The notes below the pieces were generated by a model. It did no database searches, was not told the DNA's origin, and worked only from the letters and a program-made list of their open reading frames with translations. Positions 8,099 through 18,684 of a DNA stretch of 64,000 nucleotides are shown one piece after another. The stretch spans positions 1 through 64,000 of the forward strand of contig JAHBWH010000012.1 in assembly GCA_019637115.1 (NCBI GenBank), in the 5' to 3' direction. Numbering within the stretch: position 1 is the stretch's first letter; each line of letters opens with the position of its first letter. Source of the DNA: Myxococcales bacterium (lineage in GTDB: Bacteria; Myxococcota_A; Polyangia; Polyangiales; Houyiibacteriaceae). A program made the position numbers and the translations under genes.

Positions 8099-9241
8099 TT
8101 ACCTCGAGAACGGCATCTGCATTTCCAGGCTTCCTCCTGGGGGCGGGGGGAGCTGCCAGCTCGCGACCTGAGAGGAGAGGCAGTTCCCGAGGGTCTCGTC
8201 GCCGGTCGTGTTGCGCATGACGCGCGTGTTGCGGACGTGCCCATCGGCGCCGACCGTCATCGACACCACGACCGTGCCGCTGACGTTCGGGTTGTTGCGG
8301 GTCGCTCGGTCGAAGCACGCCTGCGCGCGCGCGGCGTAATACGTGTTGATCACCGAGCGCACGCGGCTCGCGTAGAAGTCCGCCTCGAAGTCGCGCTCGA
8401 CCGGGCCGGTCGTCGGCGGCAGCGTCGAGCCGCCCGTCGTGGAGTCCATCGTGGTCGCGCTCGAATCCGTCGCGCCGCCCGTTGCGTCGCCGCCCGCCGA
8501 GGTGCCGCCAGTTGCGGTGCCGCCGGTCGTCCCCGTCGTGGCGCTCCCGGTCGTTCCCGTCATCGTGCTGCCGGTCGTCCCCGTCGTGGCGCCGCCGGTC
8601 GCTGCGGTCGTGGTGCTCGTCCCGCCCATGGTCGTTCCGCCGGTCGCCGCGCCGCCCGTGCTGGTCGTCGCCATGACCGTCGACGTCATCGTGGTCGCGC
8701 CCGTCGTCGAGGTCGGCGTCGTTGTCGTCATCGCCGTCATCGTCGCGCTCGGTTCCGCGGGCTCGTCGAAGGCCTCGCTCGTCTCCGGGAGCGCCTCACC
8801 CGCCGGGAGCGGGACGCCGATCACGAAGGGATCCTCCGGCCGGGCGTGCCCCTCCGCGACCTTCGGATCAGCGCGCAGCAACCAGCTCGCGAGCGCGCCG
8901 AGCGCGACGAGCCCCAGCGCGACGAGGAGCAACATCGCCCAGACCTTCTTCGACGAGCGGACCCCGATCGCCTCGAGCGACACGCTCATCATCGAGGTCC
9001 CGCCCCCGTGCATGCTCTGCTGCTCCCAAACGTTCACGTGGCCCCCGCCGCCGCTCGGCGCCGCGCCTGGCGTCGACGGGGGCGGGGCTGCCGGGGCCGG
9101 GGCTGCCGGGGCTGCTGGCGCCGCGGCCGACCCCGCCGCAACGGGCCCGCCGACGTCCCCAGCCCGGGCGATCCCCTTCCCGCACTGGTTACAGAACTTC
9201 GCGTCCTCGGAGTTCGCGGCGCCGCAGGCTTGGCAGTACAT
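8099..9241 (-). CDS. Zinc-ribbon, single-TM protein with AgmX/PglI-type C-terminal domain
   Basis: This is a 380-residue protein built of four parts. An N-terminal zinc ribbon has Cys 3, 6, 17 and 20 (YCQACG...FCNQCG). A Pro/Ala linker leads to one transmembrane helix (VWAMLLLVALGLVALGALAS). A long Thr/Gly/Met low-complexity stretch follows. The C-terminal domain of about 100 residues contains VRSVINTYYAARAQACFD and VSGTVVVSMTVGADG. The last resembles the TonB-like AgmX/PglI C-terminal domain of myxobacteria, linked there to gliding and envelope machinery. Topology would put the zinc ribbon in the cytoplasm and the C-terminus in the periplasm. The start is the ATG just before the zinc ribbon. 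It is divergent from the PilZ gene. Confidence 0.75.
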   Translation of the reverse strand: MYCQACGAANSEDAKFCNQCGKGIARAGDVGGPVAAGSAAAPAAPAAPAPAAPPPSTPGAAPSGGGGHVNVWEQQSMHGGGTSMMSVSLEAIGVRSSKKVWAMLLLVALGLVALGALASWLLRADPKVAEGHARPEDPFVIGVPLPAGEALPETSEAFDEPAEPSATMTAMTTTTPTSTTGATTMTSTVMATTSTGGAATGGTTMGGTSTTTAATGGATTGTTGSTMTGTTGSATTGTTGGTATGGTSAGGDATGGATDSSATTMDSTTGGSTLPPTTGPVERDFEADFYASRVRSVINTYYAARAQACFDRATRNNPNVSGTVVVSMTVGADGHVRNTRVMRNTTGDETLGNCLSSQVASWQLPPPPGGSLEMQMPFSR

Positions 9242-9337
9242 CGCGCAAGCATAGCCCCTCCGCTCGCCACCGAAACTTTGCGTCGTCCCGGTGGGCATGT
9301 GACCCTTGGTGTAGGTGTCAGTGCGAGGAGGTGTGTC

Positions 9338-9826
9338 ATGGGGTTGGACGTCGACTTGGATCTCGCATCGGTGGATGCGGACTTCGCGATCCTTCGCGCC
9401 GCCGAGCGGCGCTCCCTCCGGCGCGCGGTCCGGACCGAGTGCGAGGTGGTGGCGGAGGAGGGCTTCCGCCTCCTCGGCACCTGGACCCTCGATCTCTCGG
9501 CGGACGGCTTGCTGCTCGACAGCGGCGCCCCCGTGGTGATCGGCGAGCCGGTCCTCTTGAGCCTCCGCGTCCCACGCGGCACCACCTGGATCGACGCCGA
9601 GGGTCGCGTCGCGCGCGCGATCGTGGGTCAGCGCCTCGGAGATTGCGGGACCGCGCTCGGCATCCGGTTCGAGCGGATGGACGGCATCGACCGCGCCATC
9701 CTCGAGGCGAGCCTGCTGGGCCTGCCGCCGACCTTCCCGCGCCGCCACATGCGCATGGACTATGCCGCCACCGTGGGCGCGCTGCTCCCCACCCCCTGGT
9801 CGGACCCGCGACGTTCGAGCGTCTGA
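9338..9826 (+). CDS. PilZ-domain protein
   Basis: This is a 162-residue protein with a PilZ fold, the common cyclic-di-GMP receptor domain. The two ligand motifs are present in family order: an Arg-rich segment RRSLRRAVR, then DLSADG, matching the D/NxSxxG pattern. A strong ribosome-binding site (GAGGAGG) lies 6 nt before the ATG. It is divergent from the zinc-ribbon/AgmX gene and convergent with the TerB-like gene. A diguanylate cyclase gene lies less than 1 kb away, so local cyclic-di-GMP signalling is plausible. The output partner is unknown. Confidence 0.8.
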   Translation: MGLDVDLDLASVDADFAILRAAERRSLRRAVRTECEVVAEEGFRLLGTWTLDLSADGLLLDSGAPVVIGEPVLLSLRVPRGTTWIDAEGRVARAIVGQRLGDCGTALGIRFERMDGIDRAILEASLLGLPPTFPRRHMRMDYAATVGALLPTPWSDPRRSSV

Positions 9827-9910
9827 GGAACCGCCGCTCGCTCACCTGGTGGGGGAGCTGCCCTCCGCGCGCGGCGAACCCGTCGGTCCCGAGACCGAGG
9901 GCGCGAACGC

Positions 9911-10459
9911 TCAAGCGCTCGGCGGCTGGCTGACGCGGTCGGTGACGGCGTGCCGCAGCTCGTCGACCCGCCAAGCGTCGACCCCGAGGCGCTTGCCGAT
10001 GCCGGCCGCGAACGCCTCCTCGCTCGGGGCGACGCTGCCGTCGGAGCAGGCGAGCTCCCACGCGAGCGCGACCATCAGCTCACGGAGCACTGGATGGACG
10101 AGCTGATCCTCGATGCCGACCATGCTCGGCGGATCGTGGACCTCCGCGACGAGCGCGTCCTGGGTGTCCTCGTCGAGATCGCTGTTCGTGATGATCTCGC
10201 GCAGCAGATGCGACTCTTCGGGGTCGAGCTCCCGGTCGGCGTTCGCCATCCAGATGCAGATGCGGATCGCCGCGATCTGGTGCTCGCGGAGCGTCTCCTT
10301 CGACTGCCCGAGCATCCACTCCCGCAGCTCCGCGAGGCGCTCCTCGCCGACCACGTAGGCCGCGACGGTCACGCCGGCCTCCTCGAGTGGTGTCCGCAGC
10401 AGGCCCCCGTGGGCGAGCGTCCCGATCCAAGTGGTCATCGCCGATTGCGCTTCGGACAT
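9911..10459 (-). CDS. TerB-like acidic helical protein
   Basis: This is a 182-residue, acidic, all-helical protein. The middle (AAIRICIWMANADRELDPEE) and a second similar turn (LAWELACSDGSVAPSEE) resemble the paired Asp-containing motifs of the TerB/DUF533 family, named from tellurite-resistance loci and thought to bind metal. No other ter genes are nearby, so tellurite resistance is not claimed. The ATG with GGAGGG upstream was preferred over a longer start. It is divergent from the FHA-GGDEF gene across 80 bases, so the two probably share a regulatory region. A second, shorter TerB-like gene is at about 24.6 kb. Confidence 0.6.
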   Translation of the reverse strand: MSEAQSAMTTWIGTLAHGGLLRTPLEEAGVTVAAYVVGEERLAELREWMLGQSKETLREHQIAAIRICIWMANADRELDPEESHLLREIITNSDLDEDTQDALVAEVHDPPSMVGIEDQLVHPVLRELMVALAWELACSDGSVAPSEEAFAAGIGKRLGVDAWRVDELRHAVTDRVSQPPSA

Positions 10460-10539
10460 GGTCCCTCCGCGCGGGAGCATACCACCCGGCCCCCGCGATT
10501 GCGGGGTAGCGTCGTTCACGAGGCTGCTATCCTCTAGGC

Positions 10540-11430
10540 GTGCGGGACGGTGAAGAGGTCACGGGCAAGATCGCGATCGAGAGTCTGCGACCGGTCGCGA
10601 TCGGAGCGCGCGATCGCCTCGCGCTCGTGGCGCTCGTCGGTGAGCACGGCCGACCCTGGATCCCCATCGACGTCGACAGCGTCATCGGCCGTGATCCCGA
10701 CGTGGAGCTCCGCCTCGACGACGCCGCGCTGTCGCGGCGCCACGCTCGGATCTTTCGGCTCGCGGGGGTCTGGCGGGTAGAGGATCTCGGCAGCATCAAC
10801 GGCACCTTCGTCGACGGTCAGCGGATCACGGGCTCTCGTATCCTCGAGGACGGCGCGCGCTTGCAGATCGGGCGCGGCTGCATCTTCCGCGTCTCGCTGC
10901 AGGACTCCCTCGAGCACGAAGCGAGCCGCCGGCTCTACGAGTCCACCGTCACCGACCCGCTCACTGGCTTGCACAACCGCCGACACCTCGACGCGCGGCT
11001 CGAGGAAGAGGTCGCCTTCGCCCGTCGGCACGGGACACCGCTCTCCGTGCTCTTGCTCGACGTGGACCACTTCAAGCGCGTGAACGACGACCACGGCCAC
11101 CAGGCGGGCGACGCCGTCCTCCGGGTGCTGGGCGCGCTCCTGACCAAGCTGCTCCGGACCGAGGATCTCGTCGCGCGCTACGGCGGCGAGGAGATCGCGA
11201 TCGCGGCGCGCGGCACCGACGCGGTCAACGCGCTCATCCTGGCCGACCGCATCCGGCGCCGCGTCGAGGCGATGAGCATGCCGTGGGAGGGGGCGACGCT
11301 CCGCGTCACCGTCAGCGTCGGCGTCGCCACCTGGAGCGGTGAGATGGACGTCGCGGCCCTGCTCGGGGCCGCCGACGGTGCGCTCTATCGGGCGAAGGAC
11401 GAGGGGCGCAACCGCTGCTGCGTCGCGTGA
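10540..11430 (+). CDS. FHA-GGDEF diguanylate cyclase
   Basis: This 296-residue cytoplasmic protein joins an FHA phosphothreonine-binding domain to a GGDEF diguanylate cyclase domain. The FHA part (about 28-118) shows VIGRDPD, LSRRHARI and GSINGTFVDG. The cyclase part (about 130-296) has GGEEI at 215-219, and an RTED inhibitory site at 206-209 spaced exactly five residues upstream, so product feedback is expected. It should make cyclic di-GMP in response to a phosphorylated partner. Ser/Thr kinases are encoded elsewhere in the window, but which kinase acts is unknown. GTG start. Divergent from the TerB-like gene. Confidence 0.92.
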   Translation: MRDGEEVTGKIAIESLRPVAIGARDRLALVALVGEHGRPWIPIDVDSVIGRDPDVELRLDDAALSRRHARIFRLAGVWRVEDLGSINGTFVDGQRITGSRILEDGARLQIGRGCIFRVSLQDSLEHEASRRLYESTVTDPLTGLHNRRHLDARLEEEVAFARRHGTPLSVLLLDVDHFKRVNDDHGHQAGDAVLRVLGALLTKLLRTEDLVARYGGEEIAIAARGTDAVNALILADRIRRRVEAMSMPWEGATLRVTVSVGVATWSGEMDVAALLGAADGALYRAKDEGRNRCCVA

Positions 11431-11565
11431 ACGGCGTCGCGGCGTCGTGGAGCGCGTGAGACGTCGGCTCGCGAGACGTCCCGCGCTCGGCTGCGCCCTC
11501 TCGCCCCACCACAGACGCGCCGCCGAGGAGCGCGGGAAGGCATCGCGCGACGGCCGGCGTCGCTC

Positions 11566-11721
11566 AGTACAGTGAACCAGGAGTTCGTGACCAGGTGCAA
11601 AGAGGCGCGCGTCCAGCAAGGCGCGACGAAGGAGCGGGCTGTTGGCCCGTGACTGAGGAGCAACGCAGCTGGACGGGATGGATCTGCTGCACCTGGTCAC
11701 GAACTCCTGGGGAACTGTACT
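11566..11721. mobile_element. 156-bp inverted-repeat element (MITE-like)
   Basis: Two 34-bp arms, 11566-11599 and 11688-11721, are inverted repeats with 31 of 34 bases matching. They begin AGTACAGT and share CAGGAGTTCGTGACCAGG. A short inner pair, CGTCCAGC and GCTGGACG, is also inverted, so the transcript could fold into a long cruciform. No transposase is encoded. No clear target duplication was seen. The right end abuts and slightly overlaps the bactofilin stop codon. A non-autonomous transposable element or a transcription-ending element are both possible. Confidence 0.6.
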
Positions 11722-12422
11722 CAGTCGCCGCTCCGCTCGGGGCGGGGCGCGTCCTCGGCCTCGGCCGCGACCTGCGTCGTCGCGCGCTCTTCGTTCGGCG
11801 TCGCGCCGTCGGTCTGGATGTCGATCCGCGCCGCTCGCGCCGCCGCGACGGCGGCCAAGAGATCGGGGCCCGCGGCCGCGAGGCGTCGCTCGGGGAGCAC
11901 GACCTCGTCGGTGTCTTCGTCGTGAGGCGCGACCGCCACGCCGGGACGGTCGGCGCTCGCGTCCGGAGGAGCGCTGGGCGTCGCGGCCTCGTCGGCGAGC
12001 GGCAAGCGCTCGCTCTGCGCCGCGGGAATCGCGGCCTCGTCGGCGAGCGGCAAACGCTCGCTCGGCGTCCCATCGCTCATGCGGCAACGGCCGTCGAAGT
12101 GTGCGCCCTTGTCGATGAAGAGCCGCGGCGTCTCGACGTCGCCGACGACGCGGCTCTCGGCGTGCAGCTCGACGAGCTCCCGCGCACGCACGGCCCCGCG
12201 GACGGTGCCGCCCGCGAGCACCAGGAGCGAGCTGACGTCGACCTCGGCCTCGAGCTCGGCGCCTTCGCCCACGACCAACATCCCGTCGCCGTGCACCTCG
12301 CCGATCAATCGGCCGTCGACGCGCACGCGCCCTTCGAAGACGAGCTTGCCTCGGAACTCGGTCCCGCGACCGAGCAGCGCCGTAATCTCACCCGGCGCGG
12401 GCGTGAGGTCCTTCGAGGGCAT
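11721..12422 (-). CDS. Bactofilin with acidic C-terminal tail
   Basis: This 233-residue protein has a bactofilin (DUF583) beta-helix core at about 10-115, seen in GEITALLGRGTEFRGKLVFE, VRVDGRLIGEV and SRVVGDVETPRLFIDKGA. Bactofilins polymerise without nucleotide into cytoskeletal scaffolds that place cell-wall or polarity proteins. After the core comes a long disordered tail with a direct duplication of SERLPLADEAA, unlike short canonical bactofilins. The ATG at 12422 was chosen over an upstream TTG. The stop codon lies at the edge of the inverted-repeat element, so the insertion may have set the present C-terminus. It follows a barrel-protein gene in the same direction, 64 nt downstream. Confidence 0.85.
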   Translation of the reverse strand: MPSKDLTPAPGEITALLGRGTEFRGKLVFEGRVRVDGRLIGEVHGDGMLVVGEGAELEAEVDVSSLLVLAGGTVRGAVRARELVELHAESRVVGDVETPRLFIDKGAHFDGRCRMSDGTPSERLPLADEAAIPAAQSERLPLADEAATPSAPPDASADRPGVAVAPHDEDTDEVVLPERRLAAAGPDLLAAVAAARAARIDIQTDGATPNEERATTQVAAEAEDAPRPERSGD

Positions 12423-12486
12423 CGCGCGCGAAGGTATCCGAGCCTGTCCGCGCGTCAAACCGAGGCCGCGCGCCGCACCGAAGGCG

Positions 12487-13767
12487 TCAGTACGCGAAGC
12501 CGAGCTGGAGGCCGAAGTTCAGCGCCTTGTCGACCATCTCGGTCGCCTGCGCGGCCGCGGGGTGACCGCTGGCCGGGCCTTCGAAGGTCAGGCCGTAGCG
12601 CGTGAAACCGAGCCGCGCGCCGTAGGTCAGGCCGAAGTCGAGCCTGCCCTGGAGGGCCACCCCGATGTCGAAGCCGCCGACCCCGACGTCCTCGCCGAAG
12701 GTCGGCGAGAGCTCGCCGGTGCCGAGCGTGATGCGATACCCGACGTCGAGGCGCGCGCGGAGGAGCCGCTCGTAGAGCTTCACGTCGGCGACCGCGCCGA
12801 TTCGCAGGTAGCCGTAGCTCGACGACGCCATCGTCCCGTTGGACTCGATGCTGAAGTTGTCGAGCCCGTAGCCGACGATGGCGCCGATGCGGGCGACGTC
12901 CTCATCGAGCGGGTAGAGGTAGCCCACGTGCGCGCCGAACTGCATCGCGGTGGTCGCGAGCGTGGGGCCGGGGTTGCCTGCTGCGTCGAGCTCTTGCGAC
13001 GAGAGGCCGAGCGAGTAGCCGAAGTCGACCTGAGCGTAGAGCCCACGCGCCGCCCCGCGCATACCGCGAAGCGGGAAGAGCTGCAGCGCCAGGGTGAGCG
13101 ACGGGAAGATGCCCGCCTGGTATTCGCGGCCTCCACCCGCCGCGAGGTCGATGTTCGCGCGGCGCGTCCGGCCGTCGAGGCCGACGAGCGCCACGATGAG
13201 CGGCAGCCGGTGCGGATCCTCGACGCCGTCATCCTCCGTCGAGGGCGGCGGCTCGTCGTCGAAGGTGTCACGGGCCTCTTGGGCGCGTCGGAGCTCCTCC
13301 ATCTCACGCTGCCGCTCTCGCTCCCGCGCCTCGGCCTCGCGTCGCTCGATGCCGACGAGCGCCTGATCGAGCGCCTCGGACGCCGCGCGCGCGATGGCCG
13401 AGACCCGCGCGCCCCCGAGCGGTGCGGGGCCTTGCCGCTGCGCGACCTCGTTGCCGGAGGCGTCGTAGACACGCACGGTCGTGCGCGCGCGCGCGCCGCG
13501 TCCCTGGACGTCGCCGCGGATGAACACGGTGACGGCGAGCTGTTGGGCGACGCTCGCGAGCCCCTCCGCGCTCGACGTGTCGGCGCCGGTGTTGCGGATC
13601 TCGGCGGTCGATACGAGGTCGAGTCGGTCCCGAACCCCACGAAGCGCGGCCGCGCGGGCCTGGCTCCCGCGCCACCCGCGGAACTCGAGCAGGGCGCCAC
13701 GACGGCTTTGCGCTTCGACCGCGGAGGCGGCCGAGAGCACGACGAGGAGGGCGAGCAACCAACGCAT
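12487..13767 (-). CDS. Exported barrel protein with coiled-coil linker
   Basis: This is an unrecognised 426-residue protein with a signal peptide (LLALLVVLSAASAVEA). Residues about 20-135 form an alpha/beta domain that looks somewhat like TolB/CsgG-type periplasmic domains; this is a weak resemblance. Residues about 145-170 are a charged Arg/Glu coiled coil. The remaining 230 residues alternate in the way of an outer-membrane beta-barrel and end in the aromatic residues GFAY, as barrel proteins do. It sits between a lipoprotein gene and the bactofilin gene, all on the minus strand with gaps near 60 nt, so they may be cotranscribed. Confidence 0.6.
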   Translation of the reverse strand: MRWLLALLVVLSAASAVEAQSRRGALLEFRGWRGSQARAAALRGVRDRLDLVSTAEIRNTGADTSSAEGLASVAQQLAVTVFIRGDVQGRGARARTTVRVYDASGNEVAQRQGPAPLGGARVSAIARAASEALDQALVGIERREAEARERERQREMEELRRAQEARDTFDDEPPPSTEDDGVEDPHRLPLIVALVGLDGRTRRANIDLAAGGGREYQAGIFPSLTLALQLFPLRGMRGAARGLYAQVDFGYSLGLSSQELDAAGNPGPTLATTAMQFGAHVGYLYPLDEDVARIGAIVGYGLDNFSIESNGTMASSSYGYLRIGAVADVKLYERLLRARLDVGYRITLGTGELSPTFGEDVGVGGFDIGVALQGRLDFGLTYGARLGFTRYGLTFEGPASGHPAAAQATEMVDKALNFGLQLGFAY

Positions 13768-13828
13768 GCGACTACCTTCTACCGCGGACTCGCCGCTCTC
13801 GTCACCCCTGGCTTGCAGCGGGCGCGCG

Positions 13829-14845
13829 TCACGGCGTGACGACGTCGCCCTGAATCGCCGAGGCGCCGTCGAAGACGAGGGCGATGGAGACGCTCGTGCA
13901 TCGACCCGCCGCCGCGTCGCGGTCGAGGTCCGCGACGAGCGGGAGGAACGCGCGCACGGCGCCCTCGTCGATGCCCTCGATGCCCGCGAGCTCTTCGACG
14001 GTCTCGTCGACGTTCAGCGCGCCCCCGACGACGCCCCGCGAGAGCGCGCTCTCCGTGATGTCGAAGCGGATGCGGACGCGGTCGAGGCCGAGCGTGATCA
14101 CCTCGGGCCCGAAGGGGACGGTGAGCGACAACGTGCCGGGGCCGGCGTCCAGCCGTCCGTTCACGATGCGACCGGGCAGGGTCACCATCGGCTCGAGGGA
14201 GCGCGCGTCGACGTCGAAGGTCTGCCCCGGGACGAAGCGGCCGGACGCCTCGAGCTGCGGCGCGAACGCGCCCTCGGGCAGGACGCCGAAGAGGATGTCG
14301 AGCTCGACGCGGTCGTCGTTCACGAAGTCGTCGACGCCTCGCACCTGGGCGAGCACGAGCAGCGTGCCCGCCTGCACGCTGAGCTCGAGGTTGCGGCGAA
14401 GGCCGAAGCGCTCCTCGTTCGCGCCGAGGATGGGCCCGAGCGCGTTGTCGACGCCGCCCTCGTCGTCGGGCGGCGGCGACGTGTGGTCACGGACGCGGCA
14501 GCTGCTCGGATCGAGCATCGTCCGGTTGTCTTGGCCGTCGAGGTCGAAGCCGGGCACGATCGTGCTGTCGCCGTCGGGGTCCGGCGCGCCGACATCGAGG
14601 CGGTCGAGCACGTAGAAATAGCTCTCGCCCGTGAGCGGCCCCGCGTCCACGGGGCCCGCGTCGACGCCTGCGTCGTCGACGCCCGCGTCGACGCCGCCCG
14701 CGTCGACCTCCGCGTCGGTGGAGCCAGCGTCGACGCCGGCGTCGACGTCCGGGGGCGCGTCGCGCCCCGAGCAGCCGACCACCACGAACCCGAGCGCGAG
14801 CCCCACGAGCCCGACGAGCCTCCCGAACCTCCCACGGTCTCCCAT
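13829..14845 (-). CDS. Predicted lipoprotein with Asp-Ala-Gly stalk
   Basis: This 338-residue protein has a lipoprotein signal ending at the lipobox VVVGC-SG. A stalk of repeated DAG, VDAG and DDAG units follows, typical of myxobacterial surface lipoproteins. The rest has no recognised domain. It contains a beta-rich region and Cys pairs that may form disulfides. It is the first gene of a possible three-gene minus-strand unit with the barrel protein and the bactofilin. Surface or periplasmic placement is inferred; function unknown. Confidence 0.6.
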   Translation of the reverse strand: MGDRGRFGRLVGLVGLALGFVVVGCSGRDAPPDVDAGVDAGSTDAEVDAGGVDAGVDDAGVDAGPVDAGPLTGESYFYVLDRLDVGAPDPDGDSTIVPGFDLDGQDNRTMLDPSSCRVRDHTSPPPDDEGGVDNALGPILGANEERFGLRRNLELSVQAGTLLVLAQVRGVDDFVNDDRVELDILFGVLPEGAFAPQLEASGRFVPGQTFDVDARSLEPMVTLPGRIVNGRLDAGPGTLSLTVPFGPEVITLGLDRVRIRFDITESALSRGVVGGALNVDETVEELAGIEGIDEGAVRAFLPLVADLDRDAAAGRCTSVSIALVFDGASAIQGDVVTP

Positions 14846-14930
14846 GGCCGCGGGTGTAGCGAACCTAGTTCGCGGTGTCTAGTGCGCCCCTCGTCGCCCT
14901 CTGCGCTGGTCGTCGGCTCGGCTCGCTCAT

Positions 14931-15026
14931 GGACGCGGTCTCGGACGCGGTCTCGGGCGCGGCCTCGGACGCGGTCTCGGACGCGGCCTCGGACGCGGCC
15001 TCGGACGCGGCCTCGGACGCGGTCTC
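14931..15026. repeat. 12-bp tandem array in the gap before the TetR gene
   Basis: Eight copies of GGACGCGGYCTC lie in the 408-base gap between a lipoprotein gene and the TetR-type regulator. Each unit is itself two related hexamers, so the array resembles the other hexamer tracts. The rest of the gap (14846-14930 and 15027-15253) holds the two divergent promoters by position, but no clear promoter or operator palindrome was recognised. A reading frame through the array gives only Asp-Ala-Ala-Ser repeats and is not called a gene. Confidence 0.88.
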
Positions 15027-15253
15027 GGGCCTGGGCGTGAGCGGTGCGGTGGCGGACTCATGCCCACGACGGCGAGACGACCCGCACGTAACGTATGGTT
15101 TTCCCGGACGACTCGTGTTTGACCGGCGTCGACGTGGGCGCCATCCTGATCGAGCGCCTAGGGCACCCCACGATTGGGCGACGACTCGTCGGCCCCAGCC
15201 GTCGGGGCAGCCGAGCAGGGCCCGAGCATGGCCCCGCAGGCCAAGGAATCGTG

Positions 15254-15859
15254 ATGCGAGGTGGAAGGCCGAGAGAGTTCGACGAAGACGCAGTGCTCGA
15301 GAGGGCGCTCGAGCTCTTCTGGCGCGACGGCTACGCCGCGACCTCGCTTCAGGCGCTCGTCGCGCACATGGGCATCAGCCGACAGAGCCTCTACAACACC
15401 TTCGGCGATAAGCGACGCCTCTTCCTCGCCGCGCTCGATCGCTACGTCGATCGTCGCGCGCAAGAGATGCTCGGGGCGCTCGAGGCGCCGAGCGCCGGCC
15501 TCGCGACCATCTACACCTTCTTCGCGGGGCTCGAGCGCGCGAACACTTGCGAGGCGTCGAGCCAAGGCTGCCTCATCGGCAAGAGCTGCATGGAGCTCGG
15601 CGCCGAGGACCCGGAGGTCTCTGCGCGCATCCAGGGGTTCTTCGACCGGACCGTGCGCGCCTTCCAGACCGCGCTCGAGCAGGCGAGCGCGCGCGGCGAG
15701 ATCGAGCCGCTGGACACCGCGGCGACCGCCCGCCACCTCACCGCGACGCTCAACGGGCTCGGGATCCTTCATCGCGCGGGCGTGAGGACCGAGGAGCTCC
15801 GCGACGTCGCGAAGGTCGCCCTCTCCGTCCTCCGCCCCCGGCGCGCCGCCCTCTCTTGA
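15254..15859 (+). CDS. TetR/AcrR-family transcriptional regulator
   Basis: This is a 201-residue repressor-type regulator. The N-terminal helix-turn-helix covers about 10-55, with GYAATSLQALVAHMGISRQS and LYNTFGDKRRLF typical of TetR. The C-terminal half resembles the TetR_C ligand-binding region of regulators that sense small organic molecules; CEASSQGCLIGKSC contains Cys residues often seen in that subgroup. The ATG was chosen for AAGGA just upstream. No obvious divergently transcribed target is adjacent, so it may act on itself or elsewhere. Confidence 0.9.
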   Translation: MRGGRPREFDEDAVLERALELFWRDGYAATSLQALVAHMGISRQSLYNTFGDKRRLFLAALDRYVDRRAQEMLGALEAPSAGLATIYTFFAGLERANTCEASSQGCLIGKSCMELGAEDPEVSARIQGFFDRTVRAFQTALEQASARGEIEPLDTAATARHLTATLNGLGILHRAGVRTEELRDVAKVALSVLRPRRAALS

Positions 15860-15925
15860 GCCCAGAGCAGCCCGGCGGGCGCTCGGGCCGTTGCGCGCGC
15901 GGCGGCTCAGCCGTCCTTCGCGCGC

Positions 15926-16447
15926 TCACCGCCGCTTGCGGCGCCGGCGGGCGATGGCCTCGTCGTCCGGCAGATCGAGGCGCACGGGGACACGCTCGGT
16001 GTGTGTCGACAAGATGACCATCGTCTCCGTGTGCGAGATGCCGTCGAGCGAGCGGATGCTCCGGATGAGCCCCTCGAGCGCCGAGGTGTTCCGCACCTTC
16101 ACCTTGATGAGCAGCGTATGGCCGCCCGTGACGTGGTGCATCTCGAGGATCGACGGCACCTCGTCGACCCAACGCTCGAAAGCCTCGACTCGTCGAGGGT
16201 CGGAGATGGTCACGCCGATGAACGCCGCCACGTCGATGCCGACGCGGCGCGCGTCGATCTTCGCGTGGTAGCCCTGGATGACGCCGGCTTGCTCCATCTT
16301 GCGGACCCGCTCCATGACGGCGGGGGCGCTCAGGCCGACCTTCTCGCCGACGCGCTTGAGCGAGATCTTGGCGTCGTCCTGCAGCTCGTTGAGGAGCTGC
16401 GCGTCGATCGCGTCGAGCTCGAAGATCTCGTCTTGCACGTCGTCCAT
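15926..16447 (-). CDS. Lrp/AsnC-family transcriptional regulator
   Basis: This is a 173-residue regulator with an N-terminal winged helix-turn-helix (LDAIDAQLLNELQDDAKISL, VGLSAPAVMERVRKME) and a C-terminal RAM amino-acid-binding domain. GVIQGYHAKID and VTGGHTLLIKVKVRN match the family closely. Such proteins sense amino acids and form octamers. It ends in a basic RRRRKRR tail. A GTG two codons upstream is an alternative start. It converges with the TetR-type gene. The glgX gene ends about 100 nt upstream on the same strand; functional linkage is not evident. Confidence 0.92.
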   Translation of the reverse strand: MDDVQDEIFELDAIDAQLLNELQDDAKISLKRVGEKVGLSAPAVMERVRKMEQAGVIQGYHAKIDARRVGIDVAAFIGVTISDPRRVEAFERWVDEVPSILEMHHVTGGHTLLIKVKVRNTSALEGLIRSIRSLDGISHTETMVILSTHTERVPVRLDLPDDEAIARRRRKRR

Positions 16448-16554
16448 CGACACCGTCCAGGGCCGCTCGGAGGCCCCCGTGGAGCCCTTCGCTGCGCGGC
16501 TTGCGCGGGGTTAGCGCGTCCGAGCCCGCGCTGTCAATCGACGGCGTTCCGCGA

Positions 16555-18684
<2,130 letters not shown>

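Noticed and set aside
9911-10459. Tellurite-resistance function for the TerB-like gene
   Set aside because: No terA, terC, terD or terE gene is nearby and the motif match is partial. Only the fold resemblance was kept.
14875-15411. A plus-strand frame through the 12-bp array into the TetR gene
   Set aside because: It translates the repeat and then a wrong frame of the TetR gene, which has a clear helix-turn-helix in its own frame.
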